A program made the position numbers and the translations under genes. The notes under the pieces are model-generated. The model did no database searches, was not told the origin of the DNA, and was given only the letters and a program-made list of their open reading frames with translations. A DNA stretch of 10,741 nucleotides from an uncultured Burkholderiales bacterium. GTDB taxonomy: Bacteria; Pseudomonadota; Gammaproteobacteria; Burkholderiales; Burkholderiaceae_D. The stretch covers positions 6,854 to 17,594 of the forward strand of contig CALMOR010000103.1 in assembly GCA_937872165.1 (NCBI GenBank), read 5' to 3'. Positions 1-6,058 of this stretch are shown piece by piece (the stretch's first letter is position 1; each line of letters opens with the position of its first letter).

Positions 1-1220
1 GTCCCGGTCCGGTGGTCCTCGCGCTGCCCGAGGACATGCTCGACGCGGTCGCGACGGTATCCGACGCGCGACCCTATCGCGCGGTGCAGGGCGCCCCGTC
101 GACGCACGACCTCGAGCGCCTGCACGACCTGCTCGATGCGAGCGATCGTCCCTTCGTCGTCGCGGGCGGCTCGGGATGGGATGCCGACGCGTGTGCCGAC
201 CTGCAGGCCTTCGCCAGCGCGCAGGCATTGCCGGTGGGCTGCGCGTTCCGCTTCCAGGACCTCTTCGACAATCGCGATCCGCACTACGCGGGCGACGTCG
301 GCATCGGCATCGACCCGGCGCTCGCCGCGCGCATCCGCGCGTCCGACCTCGTGATCGTGCTCGGGGCGCGCCTCGGCGAGATGACCACGTCGGGCTACAC
401 GCTGCTCGCCGCGCCGGTGCCGGAACAGCCGTTGATCCACGCGTGTCCCGATCCCGAAGAGCACGGTCGCGTCTATCAGGCGACGCTGTCGATCGCCGCC
501 GGCATGCGCGAGACGGCACGGGCACTGCGTTCGCTGACGGTCCGCCTCGGCGACGCCTCGCTCTCTCGACGCGCCGCCGAGGTCGCGACCGCGCGCGAGG
601 ACTACGCACGATGGCAGCGCGAGCCCGACGTCTTCGCCGAGCGTCCCGATGCGATCAACCTGTGGCGGGTCGTCCGGCGACTCGAGGAGCGACTGCCGGC
701 CGACTTCCTGCTCGCCAACGGCGCCGGCAACTTCGCCACGTGGGGACATCGCTTCCACCGCTATCCGGGCTTCCGCACGCAGCTCGCGCCGTCGTCCGGC
801 GCGATGGGCTATGGCGTCCCGGCCGGCATCGCGGCCAAGCTGCTCGAACCGGGGCGCGCGGTGGTCGTGCTCGCGGGCGACGGCGACTTCCTGATGACCG
901 GACAGGAGCTCGCGACCGCGGTGCAGGAGCGGGCCGGCGTGCTGTTCATCGTCGTCGACAACGGCCTGTACGGCACGATCCGCATGCATCAGGAACGGAC
1001 CTTCCCGGGCCGGATCTCGGGAACCACGCTGACCAACCCCGACTTCGCGGCGCTCGCCGCGAGCTACGGTGCATGGGGCGCCAACGTGGCGGCCAACGAG
1101 GGCTTCGGTCCCGCGCTCGACGGGGCGCTCGCGTTCATCGCGGCCGAGCGTCGTCCGGCCCTGATCGCGCTGAAGGCGGACCCGCGCATCATCACGCCGT
1201 CGATGCTGCTGGCCGACTGA
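1..1220 (+). CDS. Thiamine-diphosphate-dependent enzyme, acetolactate synthase superfamily (5' end outside window)
   Basis: This is the C-terminal two thirds of a TPP enzyme; the frame is open from the left edge (first full codon at base 3), so the start and the PYR domain with its catalytic glutamate are missing. The visible part begins with GPVVLALPEDM, typical of the end of a PYR domain. A central Rossmann-like domain follows, with DRPFVVAGGSG and DLVIVLGARLGE (visible residues about 45-170). The PP domain (about 215-400) carries SSGAMGYGVPAGIAAK and the TPP/Mg motif: AGDGDF, then VVDNGLYG about 28 residues after the first glycine. Family members join or decarboxylate 2-oxo acids in the cytoplasm (acetolactate synthase, benzoylformate decarboxylase, related carboligases). 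The substrate cannot be read here; it does not look like a canonical IlvB/IlvI or glyoxylate carboligase, although the N-terminus is needed to judge. It converges with pyrC with no bases between the stop codons. Confidence 0.88.
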   Translation, partial: PGPVVLALPEDMLDAVATVSDARPYRAVQGAPSTHDLERLHDLLDASDRPFVVAGGSGWDADACADLQAFASAQALPVGCAFRFQDLFDNRDPHYAGDVGIGIDPALAARIRASDLVIVLGARLGEMTTSGYTLLAAPVPEQPLIHACPDPEEHGRVYQATLSIAAGMRETARALRSLTVRLGDASLSRRAAEVATAREDYARWQREPDVFAERPDAINLWRVVRRLEERLPADFLLANGAGNFATWGHRFHRYPGFRTQLAPSSGAMGYGVPAGIAAKLLEPGRAVVVLAGDGDFLMTGQELATAVQERAGVLFIVVDNGLYGTIRMHQERTFPGRISGTTLTNPDFAALAASYGAWGANVAANEGFGPALDGALAFIAAERRPALIALKADPRIITPSMLLAD

Positions 1221-1227
1221 TCAGTCG
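1214..1227. repeat. 14-bp perfect palindrome holding two opposed stop codons
   Basis: CGACTGATCAGTCG is a perfect palindrome centred between bases 1220 and 1221. Its centre is TGA|TCA: the stop of the TPP enzyme gene on + and the stop of pyrC on -. There is no T-run on either side, so it is not a standard intrinsic terminator, though a short hairpin could form in both transcripts. Confidence 0.7.
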
Positions 1228-2276
1228 ACGACCCGCCAACGCAGCGTCGAGCCGGCGTCGAGCGGCACCAGCTCGTCGTCGCCGAAGGCGACGCTGGCGG
1301 GCACGGTCCACGACGAACGTTCGAGCACGATGCGGTCCTCGTTGCGGGCGAGGCCGTAGAAGTCCGGACCGTGGAAGCTCGCGAACGCCTCGAGCCGATC
1401 GAGGCGACCGGCGCGCTCGAAGGCTTCCGCATACAGCTCCATCGCGTGGAACGCCGTGAACGCGCCGGCCCCGCAACACGCGCTCTCCTTCGCACGACGC
1501 GCGTGGGGCGCGCTGTCGGTGCCGAGGAAGAAGCAGGGACGGCCCGAGGTCGCGGCCTCGACGAGGGCCTGTCGATGCGGCTCGCGCTTCAACACCGGCA
1601 GGCAGTACCAGTGCGGACGCAGGCCGCCGTGGAAGAGCGCGTTGCGGTTGTAGAGCAGGTGATGCGCGGTGATGGTGGCGGCGAGGGTGCGCTCGCGGCC
1701 GCAGCAGTCGGTCACGTAGTGGGCGGCCTCGCGCGTCGTGATGTGCTCGAACACGATGCGCAGCGACGGGAAGGCGGCGCGCAGCGGGATCAGCTGCTCG
1801 TCGATGAAGACGCGTTCGCGATCGAAGAGGTCGACCCCCGCATCGGTCACCTCGCCGTGGACCAGCAGCGGCATCCCGACCGACTGCATCGTCTCGAGCG
1901 TCGGCCAGCAATGGCGCAGGTTCGTCACGCCGGCCGCGGAGTTGGTCGTCGCTCCGGCCGGATAGAGCTTCACGCCGTGCACGAAGCCCGACTCCTTCGC
2001 GCGACGGATCTCGTCGGGCGACGTGGCGTCGGTGAGATAGAGCGTCATCAGCGGCACGAAGGTCCGCTCGCGGCGCAGGTCCTCGGGGAGCGCGTCGACG
2101 ATGCGGTCGCGATACGAAGCCGCGTCGGCGACCGTCGTCACCGGCGGCTTCAGGTTCGGCATCACGATCGCCCGGGCGAAGCGGCGCGCGGTGTACGGCA
2201 GCACCGCGCGCAACGCGTCGCCGTCGCGCAGATGCAGATGCCAGTCGTCGGGGCGCGTGATCGTCAGGTGGTCCAT
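1221..2276 (-). CDS. pyrC: Dihydroorotase, class II (E. coli type)
   Basis: Dihydroorotase interconverts N-carbamoyl-L-aspartate and L-dihydroorotate, the third step of de novo pyrimidine synthesis, in the cytoplasm. The 351-residue product has the usual length of the short PyrC type. All metal-site positions of the amidohydrolase barrel are visible: the HxH pair H13/H15 in PDDWHLHLRDGD, the lysine to be carbamylated K103 in VHGVKLYPAGAT, H140 in LLVHGEV, H178 in FEHITT, and D254 in LGTDSAPH. The substrate-binding MPNL (39-42) and the NALFHGGLRPHWYC segment (212-225) are also present. The frame stays open upstream as far as the stop of the glycerate kinase gene, but homology begins at MDHLTITRPDDWH, so I start at 2276; no clear Shine-Dalgarno sequence precedes it. 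It lies downstream of the glycerate kinase gene on the same strand and may be read from that promoter. No substitution suggests loss of function. Confidence 0.96.
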   Translation of the reverse strand: MDHLTITRPDDWHLHLRDGDALRAVLPYTARRFARAIVMPNLKPPVTTVADAASYRDRIVDALPEDLRRERTFVPLMTLYLTDATSPDEIRRAKESGFVHGVKLYPAGATTNSAAGVTNLRHCWPTLETMQSVGMPLLVHGEVTDAGVDLFDRERVFIDEQLIPLRAAFPSLRIVFEHITTREAAHYVTDCCGRERTLAATITAHHLLYNRNALFHGGLRPHWYCLPVLKREPHRQALVEAATSGRPCFFLGTDSAPHARRAKESACCGAGAFTAFHAMELYAEAFERAGRLDRLEAFASFHGPDFYGLARNEDRIVLERSSWTVPASVAFGDDELVPLDAGSTLRWRVVD

Positions 2277-2597
2277 CGAAACCCGTTCGTCGTGAGGAGG
2301 TCGGCCGTCATGTTGCCATTCCGCCCGATCCAGCGGTCCTTCGAACGGCGAGCTCGCGCTTCGCGGGGCGCCTGCCGCATCCGGGGTCGATCCACCGCCG
2401 GGAGCCGATCGAGGCGGAGGCCCGTCCCCGGCCGGCGACGCGCCGCTCGCGCCCGACCCACGTGCCGGGCCATCGTCGCGAACGCGAAGGTGCCGGTGGC
2501 GACGACACGGCGGCGCCGTCGATCGGTGCCGCCCCGGCGAGGCTCGCCGTCGCGAGGTCGACGCGCCCGGTCCGCGATCCGCCGGCACGCGCAACGG
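2277..2597. other. 321-bp region between the glycerate kinase gene and pyrC, no convincing gene
   Basis: I see no intrinsic terminator, good -10 box or recognisable protein here. On the minus strand the glycerate kinase frame, after its TAG, runs without another stop into pyrC, but its translation is arginine-rich, then glycine/proline/serine-rich. In other minus frames, short pieces look more protein-like: a frame giving GRVDLATASLAGAAPIDGAA (about 2560-2500) and then a different frame giving VVATGTFAFATMARHVG (about 2500-2450). This could be a frameshifted gene remnant or chance in GC-rich DNA. On the plus strand, GAGGAGG followed by ATG near 2311 opens only an arginine-rich antisense frame. 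Confidence 0.5.
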
Positions 2598-3929
2598 CTA
2601 CAGCACGAGGATGACCCGATAGTCGTTCACGTGGGTCCGCGTCGGTCCCGTCACGACGAGGTCGCCGATCGCATCGAAGAAGCCCCGCGCGTCGTGCGCG
2701 TCGAGCTTCGTTCGAGCCACGACGTCCTTCGCCGCGGCACGCGCCAGCGTGTCGGGCGCGAGCAGCGCACCGGCATTGGTCCCGGTTCCGTCGAGGCCAT
2801 CGGTGTCGCACGCGATCGCATAGGTGCCCGGCAGTCCGTCGAGCGCGATCGCGAGCGACAGCAGGTACTCGGTGCAGCGTCCGCCCCGGATCTTCGCGAC
2901 GTTGCGGTCGCGCGGGTCGACGCGCGGCAACGTCACCGTGCATTCGCCGCCCGAGATCAACGCCACCGGCGCCCGCCACGGCTGGCCGTGTACGCGGACC
3001 TCCCGCGCAATAGCGGCATGAACCTTCGCGACGTCGCGGGCTTCGCCGGCGACGGTGTCGCCGAGCACGGCGGCCGCGATGCCGTGCGAACGGAAGTAGG
3101 CCGCCGCGGCGTCGAGGCCCGCATGCGCGGTCGCGACGACATGATTGTCGACACGCGCGAAGAGCGCATCGCCGGGCTTCGGCGTCTCGCCGATCGCGCC
3201 GTCGACGCCGCGATCGAGATGGTTGCGGATCGCATACGGCAGATCGATGCGATAGCGCTCGACGACGTCGACCGCGTCGCGATAGGTCCCGGGGTCGGGC
3301 AGGCACGGCCCCGACGCGACGGCCGCGGGATCGTCGCCGGTCACGTCCGAGACGATCAACGCGACGACGGGTGCGCCGCGTCGCGCGGCCGCCTCGGCGA
3401 GACGGCCGCCCGCGGTCGCCGAGCAATGCTTGCGCACGACGTCCGTCGCAGCGGACGGCGCTCCCGACGCGACGAGCGCGCGCTCGAGCAATGCCAGGTG
3501 GTCCGCCGTCAGTCCCGGCGCAGGACACGCCATCAGGCCGGAGCCGCCGCCCGACAACAGCACGAGCAGCAGGTCGTCGGGCGACAGCGTGTCCACCAGC
3601 GCGAGCATCCGCGCCGCCGCGTCTTCGGCCGACCCGCCCGCCTCGTCGACGAGCGAAGGACCGGCCTCGACGACCTCGATGCGCGTCGTCGCGAGGCCGT
3701 GCCCGGGCTTCGTGACGACGAGACCCGTCAGCGGCGCGTCGGGCCACGCGCGTTCGATCGCGACGGCGGTGCTGGCCGCGGCCTTGCCCGCACCGACGAC
3801 GATCACGCGCCCGTGCGGGCGCGGCGGCAGGTGGTCCGCGATGAAAGTCGTCGGGCCGAGAGGATCGACCGCGGCGAGCGCCGCGTCGAAGCTCGCGCGC
3901 ACGAGACGCAGTCCGTCGAAGGACGCCAT
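2598..3929 (-). CDS. Glycerate 2-kinase, DUF4147 + MOFRL type
   Basis: The enzyme phosphorylates D-glycerate with ATP, giving 2-phosphoglycerate in members that have been assayed, and so feeds glyoxylate, tartronate or serine-derived carbon into glycolysis. Older annotations call the family hydroxypyruvate reductase (TtuD). The 443-residue length fits the family. The N-terminal DUF4147 domain (about 5-240) shows RVIVVGAGKAA with the conserved K49, LLVLLSGGGSGLM (121-133), VRKHCSATAGGRLAEA (165-180) and VSDVTGDDPAAVASGP (193-208). The C-terminal MOFRL domain (about 320-440) shows LISGGECTVTLP, IRGGRCTEYLLSLAIA, DTDGLDGTGTNAGALL and the terminal GPTRTHVNDYRVILV. Family members more often have GGRNxE and GPTGTNVND, so C352, T353, R431 and H433 are variant positions. 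The start at 3929 fits homology; its SD is weak, but a -10-like CATAAT lies 30 bp upstream. A partner gene such as a tartronate semialdehyde reductase is not seen. Confidence 0.92.
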   Translation of the reverse strand: MASFDGLRLVRASFDAALAAVDPLGPTTFIADHLPPRPHGRVIVVGAGKAAASTAVAIERAWPDAPLTGLVVTKPGHGLATTRIEVVEAGPSLVDEAGGSAEDAAARMLALVDTLSPDDLLLVLLSGGGSGLMACPAPGLTADHLALLERALVASGAPSAATDVVRKHCSATAGGRLAEAAARRGAPVVALIVSDVTGDDPAAVASGPCLPDPGTYRDAVDVVERYRIDLPYAIRNHLDRGVDGAIGETPKPGDALFARVDNHVVATAHAGLDAAAAYFRSHGIAAAVLGDTVAGEARDVAKVHAAIAREVRVHGQPWRAPVALISGGECTVTLPRVDPRDRNVAKIRGGRCTEYLLSLAIALDGLPGTYAIACDTDGLDGTGTNAGALLAPDTLARAAAKDVVARTKLDAHDARGFFDAIGDLVVTGPTRTHVNDYRVILVL

Positions 3930-3958
3930 GGGATCGCTCGCGGGAAGGAGGGCCGGCG

Positions 3959-3964
3959 ATTATG
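3959..3964 (-). promoter_or_regulatory. Candidate -10 box for the glycerate kinase gene
   Basis: On the minus strand the sequence GCCATAATCGCC contains CATAAT, matching TATAAT at five of six positions, 30 bp before the ATG. The -35 region is unconvincing. A short inverted repeat (GCTTC-N4-GAAGC, bases 3965-3978) lies directly upstream, in what would be the spacer, where it could serve as an operator. Confidence 0.4.
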
Positions 3965-4086
3965 GCTTCTCGCGAAGCGCCCGGGATCGTCCTGCGGCGA
4001 AAGCCCGTTCGGGATCGGCGGCAACGCGGCCGCGGGAGGCCCGGGCGTTCAGCGATCGGCGACGGCAGGATCGGCCTGACGCGACC

Positions 4087-4116
4087 GCGACGTCATCGCG
4101 TGCTCGGTGACGTCGC
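4087..4116. repeat. 9-bp inverted repeat downstream of the secreted-protein gene
   Basis: GCGACGTCA (4087-4095) and TGACGTCGC (4108-4116) are perfect inverted arms with a 12-nt spacer; two more base pairs can form inside after one mismatch. The repeat begins 11 bp past the stop of the small secreted-protein gene, as expected for a 3' stem-loop, but no T-run follows on either strand. It could instead be an operator, since it also lies upstream of the glycerate kinase promoter. Confidence 0.5.
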
Positions 4117-4127
4117 ATCGCCCGGCC

Positions 4128-4541
4128 TCAGCGGGTCGCGCCCTTCGTGCAATCCTGTTCGGTGATGACGGCCCCGTCGGTGCGGGTCGTCGCCGGATCG
4201 ACGTAGACGAAGCTGAAGACCAGCCCGTCGTGCATCAGGTCGCGCGTGTCCGCGTCGTTGCAGAGCTGGCCGAGCAGATAGGAACGCGCGTTCGCACCGA
4301 CGTTCTGGCGTGCGATGTCGTCGGCGCTGCGCCCCACGTGCGTGAAGGTGTAGAGCAGGGCCTTGCCGGTGAACTTCACCGGTTCCTCGCGCAGCACCGG
4401 CGACACCATCGCCGGCAGCGACTCGTTCAACGATTCGACCTCGCGCTGCACGGCCGCCTGGTCGAAGGCCGAGGCCGACGCGCTAGCGAGGAGGGCCGCG
4501 CTCGAAGCCGCGACGACGACTGACAAGGTGATGGCTCGCAT
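4128..4541 (-). CDS. Small secreted/periplasmic protein of unknown function
   Basis: This gene encodes 137 residues that I cannot assign to a named family. Residues 1-25 form a clear Sec signal peptide: a basic start (MR), a hydrophobic core of A/V/L/S, and an ASA cleavage site before F26. The mature part of about 112 residues is acidic to neutral and without membrane segments. It holds two cysteines, C94 in LLGQLCND and C131 near the end in VITEQDC, which could form a periplasmic disulfide. The pattern of an LC motif, then GLVFSFVYVDPATT, then a terminal I-x-x-x-D-C recalls small secreted proteins whose C-terminal half is a beta-hairpin. The start at 4541 is well supported: GGAGG lies 5 nt upstream, whereas the longer upstream frame would destroy the signal peptide. 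It is divergent from the NnrU gene, with 121 bp between starts, and is followed by an inverted repeat. A secreted protein is secure; its role is unknown. Confidence 0.82.
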   Translation of the reverse strand: MRAITLSVVVAASSAALLASASASAFDQAAVQREVESLNESLPAMVSPVLREEPVKFTGKALLYTFTHVGRSADDIARQNVGANARSYLLGQLCNDADTRDLMHDGLVFSFVYVDPATTRTDGAVITEQDCTKGATR

Positions 4542-4546
4542 GATGT

Positions 4547-4551
4547 CCTCC
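4547..4551 (-). promoter_or_regulatory. Shine-Dalgarno GGAGG of the secreted-protein gene
   Basis: GGAGG on the minus strand, 5 nt before the ATG at 4541, fixes the start at the beginning of the signal peptide rather than at upstream in-frame codons. Confidence 0.8.
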
Positions 4552-4566
4552 GTGATCGAGCGGGCG

Positions 4567-4572
4567 AGTCTA
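4567..4572 (-). promoter_or_regulatory. Weak candidate -10 box for the secreted-protein gene
   Basis: TAGACT on the minus strand, within GCTAGACTCG, lies 26 bp before the start and matches the sigma-70 -10 consensus at four of six positions. No clear -35 is seen. Confidence 0.25.
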
Positions 4573-4586
4573 GCGTCCGTCGAGCG

Positions 4587-4604
4587 GTGCGCGCGTCGGC
4601 GCAC
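4587..4604. repeat. Short inverted repeat in the divergent intergenic region
   Basis: GTGCGC (4587-4592) and GCGCAC (4599-4604) are perfect 6-bp arms separated by 6 nt. They lie about where the -35 region would be for the NnrU gene, between the two divergent starts, a place where an operator could affect both genes. GC-rich DNA makes arms this short fairly likely by chance. Confidence 0.3.
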
Positions 4605-4612
4605 GGCCGAAC

Positions 4613-4618
4613 TAGAAT
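4613..4618 (+). promoter_or_regulatory. Candidate -10 box for the NnrU-family gene
   Basis: TAGAAT within AACTAGAATCGGC matches TATAAT at five of six positions and lies 44 bp before the ATG at 4663. No good -35 is visible. The TAnAATCG form resembles the candidate upstream of the glycerate kinase gene. Confidence 0.4.
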
Positions 4619-4662
4619 CGGCGGTCGACGCCGCCTCGGGCGTCCCGCCACGACCCCGCCCC

Positions 4663-5244
4663 ATGATCCTCTTCCTCGTCGGACTCGTCCTCTTCCTCGG
4701 TGTCCACGCCGTATCGATCGTGGCGCCGCGCTGGCGCCAGCGGCAGGTCGCGCTGCGCGGCGAGAAGCCGTGGAAAGGGCTCTACTCGATCGTGTCGGCG
4801 ATCGGCCTCGTGCTGCTGGTCTACGGCTATGGACTGGCCCGCCGCGAGGGCGGCGTCCTCTACGCGCCGCCCACCGCGCTGAGGCACGTCGCGCTGCTGG
4901 TGATGCTGCCGGTCTTCCCCCTGCTGCTGGCCACGTATTTCGAGGGCCGCATCGGCCGTGCCGCGAAGCATCCGACGCTGCTGGCCGTCAAGTGCTGGGC
5001 GCTCGCCCATCTGCTCGCGAACGGCTCGGTGGCGGACGTGGTGCTGTTCGGCTCGTTCCTCGCATGGGCCGTCGCCGATCGCATCTCGGTGAAGAGACGG
5101 CCGGCCGCGCTCGCCCACGAGGTGCCGGCCCTGCCGGTCCGCTCGTCCAACGATTACGTCGCGCTGTTCGGCGGCCTCGCGATCTACGCCGCGTTCCTGC
5201 TCGGCGTGCATCGCTGGCTGATCGGCGTGTCGCCGCTGGCCTAG
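4663..5244 (+). CDS. NnrU-family integral membrane protein
   Basis: This 193-residue inner-membrane protein has the features of the NnrU family: H15 in the first helix (FLGVHAVSIVAPRWR), RWRQRQVALRGEKPWKGLYS after it, a central KHPTLLAVKCWALAHLLANG segment (102-121) and DRISVKRR later (139-146). About six hydrophobic stretches are visible (roughly 1-20, 41-58, 73-92, 106-119, 122-138 and 168-186). NnrU was named from denitrification gene clusters of alphaproteobacteria, where it is associated with nitric oxide metabolism, but the biochemical role is not established. Many relatives occur away from denitrification genes, as here. The start at 4663 puts a hydrophobic helix at the N-terminus; an upstream in-frame extension lacks family character. 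No Shine-Dalgarno sequence is evident. The stop lies 3 bp from the convergent gltL stop, and no terminator is seen between them. Confidence 0.9.
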   Translation: MILFLVGLVLFLGVHAVSIVAPRWRQRQVALRGEKPWKGLYSIVSAIGLVLLVYGYGLARREGGVLYAPPTALRHVALLVMLPVFPLLLATYFEGRIGRAAKHPTLLAVKCWALAHLLANGSVADVVLFGSFLAWAVADRISVKRRPAALAHEVPALPVRSSNDYVALFGGLAIYAAFLLGVHRWLIGVSPLA

Positions 5245-5247
5245 GCG

Positions 5248-5982
5248 TCAGTGCGTGAGGATCTTCGACAGGAAGGTCTGCGCCCGCTCGGAGCGCTGGG
5301 AATTGAAGAAGTCGTCCTTCGTGCAGTCCTCGACGATCACTCCCTTGTCCATGAAGACGATGCGGTTCGCGACCTTCCGCGCGAAGCCCATCTCGTGCGT
5401 GACGACCATCATCGTCATGCCGTCCTTGGCGAGCGACACCATCACGTCGAGCACCTCGTTGATCATCTCCGGGTCGAGCGCCGAGGTCGGCTCGTCGAAC
5501 AGCATCGCGATCGGGTCCATCGACAACGCGCGCGCGATCGCGACGCGCTGCTGCTGCCCGCCGGACAACTGTCCCGGGTACTTGTCCTTCTGCGCGATCA
5601 GGCCGACGCGGTCGAGATACCGGAGGCCTTTCTCGCGCGCCTCTTCGGGCTTCCGTCCGAGCACCTTCACCTGACCGATCGTGAGGTTGTCGGTGATCGA
5701 CAGGTGCGGGAAGAGCTCGAAGTTCTGGAACACCATGCCGATGCGCGAGCGCAGCTTCGACAGGTTGGTCTTCTTCGAGCCGACCGATGCGCCGTCGACG
5801 GTGATGTCGCCCTTCTGGAAGGGTTCGAGGCCGTTGACGGTCTTGATCAGCGTCGACTTGCCGGAGCCCGAAGGCCCGCACACGACGACGACCTCGCCCT
5901 TGTCGACCTTGGTCGTGCAGTCCGTCAGCACCTGGAACGTGCCGTACCACTTGCTGATGCTGTTGATCTCGATCATCGACAT
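5248..5982 (-). CDS. gltL: Glutamate/aspartate ABC transporter, ATP-binding protein
   Basis: This is the 244-residue ATPase of the polar amino acid importer, acting as a dimer on the cytoplasmic face of GltJ-GltK. All nucleotide-binding motifs are intact: Walker A GPSGSGKST (36-44), Q-loop Q86 in GMVFQNFELFPHLS, signature LSGGQQQRVAIARAL (139-153), Walker B AMLFDEP with catalytic E164, D-loop SALD (167-170), and switch histidine H196 in VVTHEMGFA. MIEINSISKWYGTFQVL at the N-terminus and the polar-amino-acid subclass spacing fit GltL/GlnQ. An upstream in-frame ATG at 6009 exists, but AGGAG sits 5 nt before the ATG at 5982 and the family begins there, so I use 5982. It is the last gene of the operon, separated from gltK by 76 bp that hold a small hairpin. 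Specificity comes from gltI. Confidence 0.96.
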   Translation of the reverse strand: MSMIEINSISKWYGTFQVLTDCTTKVDKGEVVVVCGPSGSGKSTLIKTVNGLEPFQKGDITVDGASVGSKKTNLSKLRSRIGMVFQNFELFPHLSITDNLTIGQVKVLGRKPEEAREKGLRYLDRVGLIAQKDKYPGQLSGGQQQRVAIARALSMDPIAMLFDEPTSALDPEMINEVLDVMVSLAKDGMTMMVVTHEMGFARKVANRIVFMDKGVIVEDCTKDDFFNSQRSERAQTFLSKILTH

Positions 5983-5987
5983 GCCGA

Positions 5988-5992
5988 CTCCT
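5988..5992 (-). promoter_or_regulatory. Shine-Dalgarno AGGAG of gltL
   Basis: AGGAG on the minus strand, 5 nt before the ATG at 5982, favours this start over the in-frame ATG nine codons upstream. Confidence 0.75.
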
Positions 5993-6027
5993 GTTGTTCC
6001 GGCGACCATCGGAACGTGACTCCGCCA

Positions 6028-6046
6028 TCCCGGGCGAAGGCCGGGA
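6028..6046. repeat. Small hairpin between gltK and gltL
   Basis: TCCCGG (6028-6033) and CCGGGA (6041-6046) are perfect arms around a 7-nt loop, in the 76-bp gltK-gltL spacer. There is no T-run, so it looks more like an mRNA-stabilising or processing stem-loop, or a small dispersed repeat, than a terminator. Confidence 0.4.
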
Positions 6047-6058
6047 CCGAGCGACTTC

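Noticed and set aside
176..1459. A 427-codon + frame overlapping the TPP enzyme
   Set aside because: It is out of frame with the TPP enzyme, strongly arginine-rich, and crosses the convergent stop junction into pyrC.
2301..2473. Possible + strand gene starting at the ATG near 2311 after GAGGAGG
   Set aside because: The Shine-Dalgarno match is good, but the product is arginine-rich and continues antisense through the glycerate kinase gene.
1371..4079. A 902-codon open frame on the + strand
   Set aside because: It runs antisense through pyrC and the glycerate kinase gene, both with intact catalytic motifs. Its translation is arginine-rich with no recognisable domain, as expected of a GC-rich shadow frame.
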